Counted from the first letter of the stretch, positions 23,930 through 34,793 are shown. The stretch: DNA of 64,000 nucleotides from Adiantum capillus-veneris (GCA_014529385.2 CM043964.1:138346529-138410528); one strand, 5' to 3'. Notes: generated by a model not told the origin, from the sequence alone. Made by a program: numbers and translations.

Positions 23930-25385
23930 GCACTATAGGCATGCCCTTGCTCCCCGCACTTGAAACAACGGTTATCTTTTCGATAATGCTCTAGCTCTTC
24001 AAGAGAGAGTTTATTTTTGCCTTTATAAACTCCCTTCTCCTTAGCTTTGTTGTTGTTGGCGTTGCCTTTGGGAGACTTTTGGACGTTGTCCTTCCCCTTA
24101 GGCTCGTTACGGTCCTTGTTTTCCGTGGGCTTAAGATTTCTCTTAGCCCCTTGTTGAAAATTGATTCTTGAAGCCACCATGGTATGGTGTATGACCGCAG
24201 ATATGGTGCTTGGTCTTTGGGAGTTAACATACTCCGCCATATCCTCAGTTAAACCCTCAAAAAATTGTTGTTTTTGCTCTCCAAAATCCATCTTTTTGAA
24301 GGCAGTGGCTTTGAGGTGTAAATCCCAAAACTTGTCTACATATTTATGAATAGATTCATAGGGAGAAAGCTTCAAGCTTCGCCATTCAGTGAGTACTTTG
24401 TCTTTGGCATTGGTAGCCAAAAACTGCTTCATGATGGAAGCTCTTAAAGCTTTTCATGTTTGTGGAGCTTCACCGTTTGCTCGTAGGCTAGACCACCATT
24501 CCCTGGAGGACTTTTGAAAATGCATAGCTACATGATGTAGCGTAGAGGACTCCGTGAAGCCCTCATCTCCAAACGTCGCATCAAATTGTTGGATAAAGGC
24601 CAAGACTTTGTCCATAGCACCAAAAGTGTTATCGTAGTAAGGAAAGAGATGTTCTTTCCTCCCTCTTTGAACTTTTTGAGCTTGCACGACCTCTTCCAGC
24701 CAGCATAGGATTTCCTATGGCCTCTTCTTTTAGGTGGTTCAAGAGCTACACCATCTCTTTCTTCAGAAGAGGAAGAGTATGAGGAGGATGGAGAAGAGGG
24801 TGACCTCTTTCTTGCCTTTTTCTTCCCTTGTTCCTCCTTGTCCGCACCATCACTTTCTTCAGAAGAGGAAGAGGATTCTTTTCTCTCTTCCCTCTTTGAA
24901 TTATGGTGTAGAGAAGTATGCGATGGTCTTCTCCATTTAAGGGGTGTTGGAGAGCGTTTTGCCCGCCATCTTCGTGGAGCCATCTCTGTCGAGGTGGCAG
25001 GAGACCCACTTATTTCTCGTTCTTTCGGTGGGGGCTCTACCATTGAAACTTGGGTTCTCCTTTGAGAGGGAGATGCGTCATCGAGTAGCAAGTTTTTGAG
25101 CTCTTCATACGGATCCTCCTCTTCTTCCCTTATCAGAGAGAGACCTCTTTTGCAAGTCTCACCAGGAGCTTTCCTGAGTACTCTCCCTTCTTGGTGGGGA
25201 GTTTGGAGAATACCATGGGTGCGCAATTGATGTAGCACTTCACCTTGGAGGGACAGTCTTCCTAGGGCTTGTTGAAGCCTAGAAACAAGATAGTTTACAA
25301 GCATAGGGGCATCATTAGTTGCTCTTTCATTAGCAAAATCAAAACTATCAAAATTCATTTCAATCTCTTTTCCCTTATCAGTCAT
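23930..25385 (-). pseudogene. gag of the outer Ty3 element
   Basis: Starts MTDKGKEIEMNFDSFDF at 25385. A long Arg/Ser/Glu-rich stretch (25000-24700) comes next. The gag core is at 24687-24240: FIQQFDATFGDEGFTE, HFQKSSREWWSSLRANGE, then LSPYESIHKYVDKFWDLHLK and EYVNSQRP. The nucleocapsid CCHC knuckle CFKCGEQGHAYSAC lies near 23970-23930. A frame change near 24700 and a stop near 24440 break it. Downstream it leads into the protease. Confidence 0.88.
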
Positions 25386-25786
25386 ACTGGCAAATTTATA
25401 GGTGTAAATTTTTACTTGTACTTTGGCACTTCAAGCCCTAGTTTGCTACTCCTCTTTACCTTCAAAGATAAGCACTCAAGCATCTATACCCGTGGCTCAA
25501 ATATTATTAATTGCAAGGAATAGAGGAGATGGTTAAACAGAACCAAGACAACACCGGTACCTGTCAAGCTTCTAATAGCTCAATAATGGTTAAGCCATAG
25601 GCAAGCCCCATAGGACTCCATTATTAAGACCATAGCTCTCGACAGTATCCCTGTTAGCTGCATAAAGCAGGCGTGCTTCAAGGATGAAAATTCCCTATTC
25701 TACTTACTCTTTTGCAATTGATAACACCAAGCATTTGTAGCAAGCTTGAGGACCTCTCTTCTTAAGCAAGAAAAGAGAAACCAATA

Positions 25787-25798
25787 GCTCTAATACCA
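25787..25798 (-). other. primer binding site of the outer Ty3 element
   Basis: The element strand reads TGGTATTAGAGC, one base after the LTR terminus at 25800. It differs by one base from TGGTATCAGAGC, the initiator-tRNA-Met site used by many plant LTR elements. Confidence 0.85.
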
Positions 25799-25799
25799 A

Positions 25800-26970
25800 T
25801 GTAACATTTAATGCACTAGTAACTTGTGTGTAGCAAAAATTAATAACATAGTGAGCATTTCATAAAGAACAAGTTCCTAATGAGCATAGAGAGAGTACTT
25901 AATTTGAGAAAGCAACATAGCAATTTACACCTAGCTAATTTGGCATTGAAAATACTTGAAAAGAGAGAGAAATAGAACAACTGACAACAGTTGAGGACCA
26001 GATTTACATGGAGCCAGTCCCCCCTCCATAAAGGCTTTGTATTATAGCTTCTCCCATCAAAGGAGACTTTTGTACAATACAATCTTTGTGTTCCTTGACA
26101 AAACTAGTTGGTACAATGAAGATGGAAGCTTCATGCACCAAATTATGCTTGAAAAACAAAATTAGTGTCCCTAGCCTCAGTCCCAAGACCTCATACACCT
26201 TCAAAAATGGTGAGAGCTAGCAGGGAATGAGGATAGATTGAGAGGAAGAAGATGTATCTTACGAGAAAGAAGTATTCTCCTCACATAATCACTCTAATAG
26301 CATAGCTTAGCTTAGTAATTAGAATGGTAGAGGAGATGAGCATGCCTTGGCTCTTGGTTGGATTTGCATTCCATAGGCAAGAGTTGTTGGTGTAGGCCTC
26401 TACTTCTCAATGCTTGGAGAAGGAGGTGGAGTTCTTCTTGCACACATGAGTTGTGTGTGTGTGTGGCAATGTGTTACAGTAAAATGCAGCCCTCTCTCTC
26501 TTCTTGGTCGACCCCTCTTGCTATTTGCTCATGCTGGCCTCCCATTGGCTCCTGTAAAGCTTAGCCAATCACAAATTAGAAGCATAATTGATAGCCTTTT
26601 GACAAGTGTCCCCCTTTCCTCTTTTGTGAGAGCTTTAGGTAATTAAATAATTCAATTGAACTCTCATTGGACCTCTTAGTCTTTTGGCCAATAGGAATCA
26701 AGCAAGTCATTGGGTTGATGGATGCTCATTGGACCCCTTGGTAGACTATCTAATAGTCTTCTAGGGAGCTTAATTTCTATTGGTTCTTTTATCAAACATT
26801 CTTTAAATTGATTAGACTAACTTTACTCTAGCCTAATCCTCATTGGTCCACCTCTATGGCCATCCAATAGGATTTGAGGGGAGCTTGGGGGCAAGTGGCT
26901 TAGAAGCCTGACATGTGTCCAGTACTCCCTTTGTGTAAAGGGGGAGCTTTGGAGAGAGAGAGAGAGAGAG

Positions 26971-27047
<77 letters not shown>

Positions 27048-27419
27048 CTCTCTCATCCCCTACTAAAAGGGTTCGCCCCCTCCGTCCTAGGGATGTGGAA
27101 AGACTTTTTAGTCTTGCCATGACCATCCAATTTCCCCTACTTTGTCCTTTGGACAATTGAATTAAAATTAGGAACCTTAGCCTATGGAAGTCTTATTGGA
27201 GTTGAACCTTAGGTTTTTTAAGCCCCATTGAAGCACATTGCTCTTTTGCAGATTTTCCCCCTTTGGATCCCTATTTTTTCTCGTTTGGATCCCTGCAGAG
27301 ACCGGTCTGGCAGCCTTATCAATATTCTAGCTTTTACTCCCCTAGTACTTCCCTATATTAAATGATCAGTTTAACATGAGAAAATCATTTGGGAGAATTA
27401 GATATTAGTTTTTATGACA
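25800..27419 (-). repeat. 5' LTR of the outer Ty3 element
   Basis: 1620 bp, TGTCAT at 27419 to TTACA at 25800 on the element strand. Near-identical to 7771-9293. It carries a (GA)11 run (26952-26974) joined to (TG)35 (26974-27044) at the place where the other LTR has TG only. PPR debris abuts its outer edge at 27420. Confidence 0.93.
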
Positions 27420-28300
27420 GGAGATTTTTGTCTGGAATGTCGTTTCTTGGAACACACTGATTATGGAATATGCTCAACGACAGCAGGGCCAGAAAGCTCT
27501 GGGCTATTTTTAGCAAATGCCGAGCTTCTCTAGATGCAACCACCTATGCTTGCATCTTGAAGGCATGTGTTATTATGAAGAACGCCATTAGGGCCCCCCA
27601 ATCTCGGGAAAATAAAAAACCTTTCAAAACATCTTAAGTGCATAAGTGAGGGCGAGTTTAGGAAATGAAAAGACACATGAAGGTGGAAAATCAAGAGACT
27701 TTTGTGTCCATATAAAAAGACACGGTCGAGTGCATTTTGGTATATTTGTGTTCCTCTTCTCCTTTATTTTCCCTTCAATGTTTTCTTCTCTTTAGAGTAT
27801 CTTTACTATGTAGGTAGTGAATATATTTTCTTTGAAGCCATTAGTGATTGTGAGTGAATCAATATAGGAAACATAATTCACGATGATAATTTTAGTCAGT
27901 GGTGGTCATTGAAACAAAACATCGTACTTTAGAAAGCACAAAGATTTCTTGAGAAGCACCCTATTGGGAATGTTAAGTCGTAGAATGCATTGATTGTAGC
28001 GGGGCAGGGAAGCTCTGGACTGTTTTTGGCTGATTAAAGCGAGCGCATCTCTCCAGATGCAATCACCTATGCTTGCATCTTGAAGGCATGTGGCACTATG
28101 CAGGACTCCAATAATATGGGCAACGATGATATTATTAGATAGGGGCTATGTGCCTAGAATTGCCTTGATCGACATGTATTCTAGATGAGGTGCGTTGGAG
28201 GATCTTTGTGTCTGGAATCTCGTCTCGTGAAACGCATTGATTGTGGGATATGATCAACAGGGGTAGGGCAACAGAGCGCTGGTCTGTTTTCAGCTAATCT
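27420..28300 (+). pseudogene. PPR protein relic (3' flank of the retrotransposon stack)
   Basis: Scattered PPR blocks: FVWNVVSWNT-like sequence at 27428-27465, QKALGYF-like at 27490, and nucleotide matches to the LKACG/ITYACILKA unit at 27535-27570 and 28055-28095. A degenerate GNDDIIR(QGL) unit follows at 28115-28150 and a VSRETH-like unit at 28205-28240. Frames shift repeatedly. The stretch 27580-27880 between blocks has no recognisable content. It ends at about 28298 where the Helitron-like region starts, inside a CFQ(Q)M unit. Confidence 0.7.
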
Positions 28301-28731
28301 TGTTCTGACAAAGTATTAACAGAGTTCATCTCATTGACCAAACCCAGAAGAGTTAGACGAAGGAAATGTTTGTCAAAATCCTTGAAGAGAACGACACTCA
28401 GCTTCGTGACTACAAGACGTGCCGCAACCTCCGGGAGCAACTACTTGCCGCACATACATACATGGAAACAACAAAATACAAAAAGTTAATACAATGGTGC
28501 AGAGCACCAGCCTTACAGCGCTACCCCAAGTAAAAAAAAGCAGCACAATCAACCCTTACTCCTTGAAAAAAGGAAATAGTCCGATCTTTCCCCGTTGGCA
28601 AGGTCTCATCTTATCTTCATAGGAGCTGTCATGGCGACTTACACACTTCCATGGTGGAACAAAGTCTCAATTGAACCCTACCTTCGCTCGAGGAGCTCTC
28701 GTGGTATGGGCTGTGAGGAGGCTGGGTCAAC

Positions 28732-31136
28732 ATGAGTCTAGTCCCGCCAGAAACCAACACTGTGGTTTTGCCAGAAGTGAGCCGCCTCCGGCAACTCGTG
28801 CTCAGGAAACAACTTCACAAGTGTCGTACAAGTTGTTACCACGATCAAAGAGATGGAGTATGTAAACACGGTTTTCCATTTCATGCACAGCCAAATCCAA
28901 ACCCAATCTTCAACGAACAAAATCATAGATGGCAATACTTCAGGCCCCGGCATGAAGACAGAAATGTCGTACCGTACCACCCTACATTGCTTCTGCTATG
29001 GGGTGCACATATGAATATACAGTGGGTCACCAATTCATCATTGTCCTATTACCTCCTGAAGTATGCACTCAAAACTGAACCAATGGGCCATCTCAACATC
29101 CGCTCAGAAGATGCAGAGCGCTTACGCCTAGGTGGCCTTGACACTGTGAAATTGAAGCTGATCTCAGCCTCTTTACTGTCGAAGCCTATCTCAGCAACAA
29201 AAGTGGCATTAAATTGTTTGCAAATCCCAATCATTTCAAAGAGTGACACCGTCCAATACGTCGACTCATCACCCCCGGCACTACGACAACGAATCATTTC
29301 TCACAACAATGATGTCGTGCCGCACCCTGTCGATCTGTACTGCGCACGACCACAAAGTCTGGAGAATCTTACGTTCTACGACTTCCACAAGAATTACACA
29401 GTGACAAAGGGAAAAAAAGGAAAAAAAAGTATTTCAAAGGCGAACACCTACGGCCAATCGCTGGAGCGGCAACACCGACTGGTCCGTTTCACAGACTTCC
29501 ACCCAGGGCATCATCCGGAGGCTTTCTTTTACAACGTGCTGCTAAAGAGCATCACCTTCAGAAACGAATCCCAGCTGCTCTCACCGGAGAACACGTCCAG
29601 GTCGTACTATCTTGAGTGCAAACTTAGAAATTTGATACTGACAGATGAGGACCTTGAGATGTACATCACAAAGTATACAGAACGAAATATACATACGACA
29701 GATCAAACACACCAATTTCACAACATGATACTACAGAAGACATCCTCAACAAAGGCTACCTCATTTCAATCTCCAGATGTGCAAACAGACTACGAGCAAC
29801 AGGACATGACTTCTCGTATCTCTGCCCTTCTAAACGAGCTTCAAAACGTCCAGAACGCGTCACTGACATCTAAACAAGCAGAGATCTACAAGAAGCTCAC
29901 AGCAGCAAAGGGTGGTCTGCATGTGATCACAGGCACTCTTAGCAGTGGCAAAAGCTTCCTCATAAGATATATCACAAGCCAACTCATAATGCAAGGAAAA
30001 CTATCACACTCGCTGCTTCGACTGGTGCAGCGGCCACGAGGTTAAGCAGCATCACAACAACTATCCATTACCAATTCAGGATACCAGTGCGCACACAGCA
30101 GTATCCCTGTCAATCTCCGAAACTGATGACAGATACGTCAATATCAAAGAAGCAGACACGATTATCATAAACGAGATTCCTATGTTGACAAAGCAAACTT
30201 TTGATCTCATAGTACGACAAATTGTGAATGTCACCAACGGCACACTGCTAGACCCATTCAAAGATAAAAAGCTCTTCTTGTTCGGTGATTTGGCACAGTT
30301 GCCACCGGTATGCAGGCATCAAAGTGATCATTGCTACTCATGCCACATCACAAGCTCCACTTATTGGTCCACTGCTACTATGTACATTATGTCTTGCTCA
30401 GTGCGCCATGCAAAAGATATCTCTTTCATAGAGTTCCTCAATACAATAAGAGTCAGGCTCCCCACAAAGAAAGAGATCCACGATGCGCTCGGTGATCGCA
30501 TCATAACGCAGGATCAAATAGATCAACACATGGATAGGAATATGACAATCATTTGCACACACAAGAGTGACGCTCGATATTATAATAACCTTCTCTTGGA
30601 ACGCTTCCATCGGCAGTCACATCATCCAAATCGGCCTCAAGACAAACGCACACAACATCCCTGAGCTCCAAGCATGGCTTGAAGATCCCGACTTCCACGC
30701 AATTGACAGAATAGCAGAAGGAGCAAAGGCGCTGATAACAGAGAACATAGACTTAACAATTGGAGCAGCCAATGGATCACTATGTCGCGTAGACGAAATC
30801 CTCCAAGATGAAGAAGGAGGCGTCAAAGCAATCAAAGTCACACTCAACACATCCAAACAGGAACTTACACTTCGACGGTCAAAGCATAGCAGACGGACAT
30901 TCAATGGGCACTGGTACCATAAATCCACATTCCCACTAGCTCTCGCCTACGCTATGACTGGACACAAGTCCCAAGGCGCAACAATCAACTCCAACGTCTT
31001 GCTCATTGTAAAAGAAGTTTTCGCCCCTCGCCTTCTATACGTGATGCTATCACGCGTCACTGAGCGAACCCGACTACATTTACTAGAGCTACCTACGCCA
31101 GAGATGTTCACACCATCTAGATTTTTGAACTTCTAG
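28732..31136 (+). pseudogene. Helitron-type protein relic: Helitron-like domain end plus PIF1-type helicase
   Basis: Helitron proteins join an HUH replication initiator to a PIF1-type 5'-3' DNA helicase for rolling-circle transposition. The HUH part is missing. What remains begins with CKHGFPFHAQPNPNP, then RNVVPYHPTLLLLWGAHMNI and YYLLKYALKTEPMG, the C-terminal part of the Helitron-like domain. The helicase has Walker A HVITGTLSSGKSFLIRYI (about 29930-29975; GTLSSGKS for GxPGSGKS) and LAASTGAAATRLS after a frameshift near 30000. Walker B reads TIIINEIPML (Asn for the usual Asp), followed by LFLFGDLAQLPPV and, at 30940-31060, LAYAMTGHKSQGATI and LLYVMLSRVTERTRL. At least three frameshifts (near 30000, 30095, 30600) break it. 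The product ends LLELPTPEMF...FLNF at 31136. Confidence 0.85.
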
Positions 31137-31451
31137 CCGGGAATGTTTCCTACGCCCTCTTCAGTATCAATTCCTGTTTCTATTAAACAGATGAAATCGC
31201 CTTGTAACTGCCTTCCATATAGAGCAATAATTTTTGTTTAACTGCTTGTCTTCTCTTCTGTGGACTTCTCATGTTCAATATGTTGCACTGCTGAGACACC
31301 TTCCCTATCACCCCTGCTCACTCTGATCCACCTTTTGTAAATTTACTGCTCTTCCCTTTTTCACTTCATTCATTTTTGTTTAAACGTTTGTCAGATCTTA
31401 TGCTTCAAAAATACTGCAAGAGGTCATCAAAATAATTATTTTTACGTGCAG

Positions 31452-31845
31452 GAAACTTAATCAAACAATGGATCACAACACGGTACATTTTGCACGCATC
31501 TTTGATCTTGCATCTGCCTGTGTATACACATGCAAATCAATCACTCATTTTACTGTGCAGCTCTTCAAGCAATACACGAACAACGCAAAGGAAACGCAAC
31601 TAGCGATACAACCTAAGAGATTTTACCTCACGACTAAGCAAATGAGATTGGCAAACTCAGCAGGCGAGAAACCCCATGCGTATATTGAGGGGTTCCATAC
31701 TTTTCAAGAACGTCGCAACTTCATGAATAAGTGCGACGCAAGATATAAAGCTCTAGACCAAACGATGGCCACACCAAACACAGAAAGGATGACAACAAGT
31801 ACTATTAGAGAAGGAAAATATAATGCCTTCTATCTGTCGTGCTAG
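31452..31845 (+). CDS. exon-like ORF of unknown family, downstream of the Helitron helicase
   Basis: Open from a good splice acceptor (TTTTTACGTGCAG, ending about 31451) through an ATG at 31468 to a stop at 31843. The protein is Lys/Gln/Thr-rich and includes QPKRFYLTTKQMRLANSAGE and YIEGFHTFQERRNFMNKCDA. I recognise no domain. It is in the same strand and A/C-rich codon style as the helicase and the next three ORFs, with no repeat debris between, so it is probably part of the same element. It may be an exon rather than a whole gene. Confidence 0.45.
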
Positions 31846-31869
31846 CAAGCTTGCTTCTACATCCTGCAG

Positions 31870-32220
31870 GTCTCATGAAGCAAATACTTGAAGAACTTGA
31901 TATCCAGTACGAGGATGATGAGAGTATGTTGCGTAATGTTGAAGCACAACAACTCCTCGACACAAAAACTGAAGGAATTACATTATACGCGATGGAGCAG
32001 CTGTGGTTTGGTTACAACATTGACTTGGCTGAACTTTCAAAAGCTACTCAAGAAAAATGTGTCGCTATCTTGACAAAGTTCATGACTTCGGCAAACCACA
32101 CGCACAATGCAACTAATCCACCTATCACAATCCAGAAGGTAGCATGGCACTACAGCGAACACAAGGCAATAAATTATGGACAACCAGCCTCCCCATACGA
32201 GCCAGTTGCAACAGACCAAG
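31870..32220 (+). CDS. exon-like ORF of unknown family, upstream of the GIY-YIG exon
   Basis: Open from an acceptor-like CATCCTGCAG (ends 31869) to CCAAG at 32220, where GCAAGT looks like a GC-type splice donor; unspliced, the frame stops at 32232. Visible sequence includes MKQILEELDIQYEDDESMLR, LLDTKTEGITLYAMEQLW and VAWHYSEHKAINYG. No known family. Joining 32220 to 32314 (93-bp GC-AG intron) keeps an open frame (LDTHQPETSIGLPPQKK) until an A-run at 32361-32365, after which the GIY-YIG frame is one register away. This suggests one gene with a later slip in the A-run. Confidence 0.45.
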
Positions 32221-32313
32221 GCAAGTATGGATAACAAGTATCACTAGCTTCTATTCACTTCTCCATAGCAATGTCATTTTTTTATTGACCTAACCAATCT
32301 GGATGTACTGCAG

Positions 32314-32698
32314 ATTTAGACACTCATCAACCAGAGACAAGCATCGGCCTTCCACCCCAGAAAAAGTAGCTTCGCGGGAAGAATACATAGTCTACAGTAT
32401 ACGCTGCACGAAGAACGATAGGAGATAAATCGGAATTACGAATAACATCCATAAACGCATTGGCCAGCACAAGCGCAATCCTTCGAAGAGAATGCGAGCG
32501 GACATGCAGACACACATTCCTTTCGAGGACAATTTCGAAATTACCACTTTAGCAACCAATACCAATATTCATAAAGCTAGAAACTTAGAATATTTCTATA
32601 TTAAACAACACAAAACAACAACTGCATTAGGTTATAACGTTTGTTCTGGACATCCACCAAGATTGAGAAAATATTATTTTTTGAAAAAAAACACGAAG
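32314..32698 (+). pseudogene. GIY-YIG nuclease domain exon with a stop at the YIG tyrosine
   Basis: Translated in the frame of 32492, this reads EEYIVYSIRCTKND, RR, a TAA (32426-32428), then IGITNNIHKRIGQHKRNP. FEDNFEITTLATNTN, KARNLEYFYIKQHK, TTALGYNVCSGHPP and an end at 32703 follow. This is the full order of a GIY-YIG fold: IVY strand, YIG strand (Tyr codon is now a stop), the Arg helix RIGQHK, the metal-binding Glu in LEYFYI and the terminal GYN. The layout is that of homing-type or phage/giant-virus-type enzymes rather than Penelope elements. A donor GTATAG at 32699 and a strong acceptor (TTTTTCTTTTCAG, ends 32859) join it in phase to the next ORF. DNA cleavage is the family role; this copy should be inactive unless the stop is avoided. 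Confidence 0.75.
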
Positions 32699-32859
32699 GT
32701 ATAGCTGTGAACTTCTAACGTCTTCATTTCATTGTTTTGTTCACTATCTTTGTCACATAACTTTGATCATTGCCTACAACAATGTCTTTTTTTCCATTCA
32801 AACTATGGCAGACATGACAACTTATCAACTGTTTTGATTTAAATGCTTTTTCTTTTCAG

Positions 32860-33297
32860 TTTAGAATGAGTAGGCCAATTCCAACTGATCTCATTGAGAA
32901 GCAGCCAGAATTTGAGACTGCAATGTACAAGTTCCAATACTGTCTTTACCCACATTTGCAAGAGCGGGTGCTCAAACACTACATGCATAAATGGAGCGAG
33001 TTCATTCCATGGCCAGTTCAACCACCTACCCCATGGCATCCACATTACATCACTTGGGATACACTCAATCGACAAATCACCATCGACATCGCCATGCTGG
33101 CTAGTTGCTCCACAAAATACCAGTGTATGTTGTTCGTGCAGATTGCAGACGTGCTCGGCCTACTCGAGACTATAGAATTAAATTACTCTAACGTGGTCCC
33201 CAGCCACCTTCAATCAGCTAAACAATTGGTTTCGCGCTATTTTTCTGTCAACCAGTTTCCCACACGCGCAACTCTGAAGAGCATCTTACCGATATAG
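32860..33297 (+). CDS. terminal exon-like ORF, unknown family, spliced to the GIY-YIG exon
   Basis: Begins after the pyrimidine-rich acceptor ending at 32859 and runs in phase with the GIY-YIG exon to a TAG at 33295. Visible sequence includes MSRPIPTDLIEKQPEFETA, QERVLKHYMHKWSEFIPWPV, WHPHYITWDTLNRQITIDIA and VPSHLQSAKQLVSRYFSV. It is clean over 145 codons, with no stops or repeats, and rich in aromatic and Pro residues. I do not recognise the fold. Poly-A-like A/T-rich DNA follows. It could be a C-terminal target-recognition or structural domain for the nuclease; that is speculation. Confidence 0.5.
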   Translation, partial: FRMSRPIPTDLIEKQPEFETAMYKFQYCLYPHLQERVLKHYMHKWSEFIPWPVQPPTPWHPHYITWDTLNRQITIDIAMLASCSTKYQCMLFVQIADVLGLLETIELNYSNVVPSHLQSAKQLVSRYFSVNQFPTRATLKSILPI

Positions 33298-33476
33298 TCC
33301 TCCTCCTCTTCTCCATAGAAGATTTGTCCATTTCATTGTAAAGAAATCATTGCATGCTACATACAATGTTCCGTTCATAATTCCTCAACTTTTTGATATA
33401 CTATTTTCATCAAATCGTTTCAATCACTTACACTCACTTGACGTAAGAAGATTTGTGCAAAACAAATAATACGTGC

Positions 33477-33515
<39 letters not shown>

Positions 33516-33974
33516 TTTCATTTCGACAATCTTCTTTACGGATCTATGCTCTTGTTCAATGCTTGCTCTCTCTAATTGCAATCGGTTTGAAGGCTTGTAC
33601 CTGTATACCAGTTTGTTATCCACTTCCGGTTATACAGGCTGACGAAGCACTCTAGTTATTAAAAGTTCGCCAATGCCATGAAATTGGACCATTTTAGAGA
33701 CAACTATAGAGGTAATTAATCATCATATTTGCAACTCCTTTAAAAAAAGCGCCAATGCGCTTTGTTTACTTCAGTGCTAGATGCTTGATGTCAATATGTG
33801 TATGTCTTGTTAGGTTCTATAGCAACGCCCACCAAGCAAGACTACCTATAGGAGTTCCAATTTACCTTCTCCACCGGGTCGTTTAAAATCAAATCAATAC
33901 TACTCTGCGGAAACTTGAAAGCATGCCTCGCCTAGCAACACACCCTCTCGTGCCTACTGAGTGTCTGCCCTGAG

Positions 33975-34012
<38 letters not shown>

Positions 34013-34277
34013 GAATATCCTCCCAAACCCTTCACGTTCCCCTTGCCATCTCCCCCTCCTGTTCACTCCTTGCCCGCTTTCTTGCTCTTCATTGTGAGAA
34101 GACCGGTGCAGTCCCTAACAGGAAGCTCATTATCAAGATCAATTTATGCTTTTAAAAAGCACCGGCAAGCAGAAATTGTCTCTCGAACAGCCTTTGACTA
34201 GTAATCGACTCATGAATTCTCCCGGATGCTAACCTCTTGCGAGGCCTGCACTTACCGTGCTGCTCTCTCTGCATGTT

Positions 34278-34343
<66 letters not shown>

Positions 34344-34793
34344 ACTTAGCTTTTTGAGCAAGTAGAGCTACCCATTGGACGGTAGCTCCATCTACCCACT
34401 CTAGAATGACAACAATCTTTAAAGGTGGTGGTACCGAGGGGCTAGAACTTGTCATATCTTCTTTATCTTTATGGTCATTTATTCATGAATCCTGCAATTG
34501 AACAGCCTCTAGGTTGGCGATTGATTGTGGACATGGCAGACGATGCTTGAGCTGTCGTTGCTTTGGAGCCCTTCAAGCTCATTTTGGAAGTTCTTGGGCT
34601 TCATCATTGGTGAATGCCATTGGAAGCTTACCTTTTGTCTCTTTTGACAAACAAAATCTGCCCATATACGATGCAAGAGTCGTGGGGGGTGGACCATTAT
34701 TATCGATTCTGCTTGGCAAGACAACGTGAATTTCTTCCCGACGAACTTTTTGTGCCATCTTTCACTAAACCACTCCGTTCTCTAGACGCCTCT
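33298..34793. other. intergenic DNA with three GA/CT/TG microsatellites
   Basis: Contains (CT)n at about 33482-33512, (GA)n at about 33976-34010 and (TG)n-(GA)n at about 34276-34340. No ORF here carries a recognisable domain; Ser-Leu and Arg-Glu ORFs come from the repeats. Confidence 0.7.

Larger units (their letters stand above)
7771..27419 (-). mobile_element. outer chromovirus-like Ty3/gypsy retrotransposon, carrying two nested insertions
   Basis: LTRs in the same orientation lie at 25800-27419 (5') and 7771-9293 (3', lacking about 73 bp at its outer end). Between them, on the minus strand, are gag, protease, reverse transcriptase, RNase H and integrase in Ty3 order. Two younger insertions interrupt it: a solo LTR (20264-21921) within pol and a complete second element (9908-19105) within the integrase tail. 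Without the insertions the element is about 8.8 kb. Integrase coding sequence ends in FHVSL at 19.1 kb and resumes with KPYKGEPP at 9.9 kb, which is the normal continuation in plant Ty3 proteins. The host duplication could not be confirmed because the left end is truncated. Stops and frameshifts make it non-autonomous. Confidence 0.9.

Noticed and set aside
20264-27419. An inverted-LTR (fold-back) retrotransposon
   Set aside because: The left copy has its own perfect TGTCT target duplication and interrupts pol, so it is a later solo-LTR insertion. The true partner LTR is at 7771-9293.
32314-32698. Penelope-like element origin of the GIY-YIG domain
   Set aside because: No Penelope-type reverse transcriptase is nearby, and the LEYFYI...GYN ending is that of homing/phage-type enzymes.
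28732-32698. A single Helitron protein with a C-terminal GIY-YIG domain
   Set aside because: The helicase frame ends at 31136 and I found no convincing donor to connect it to the acceptor at 31451. Adjacency is supported, fusion is not.
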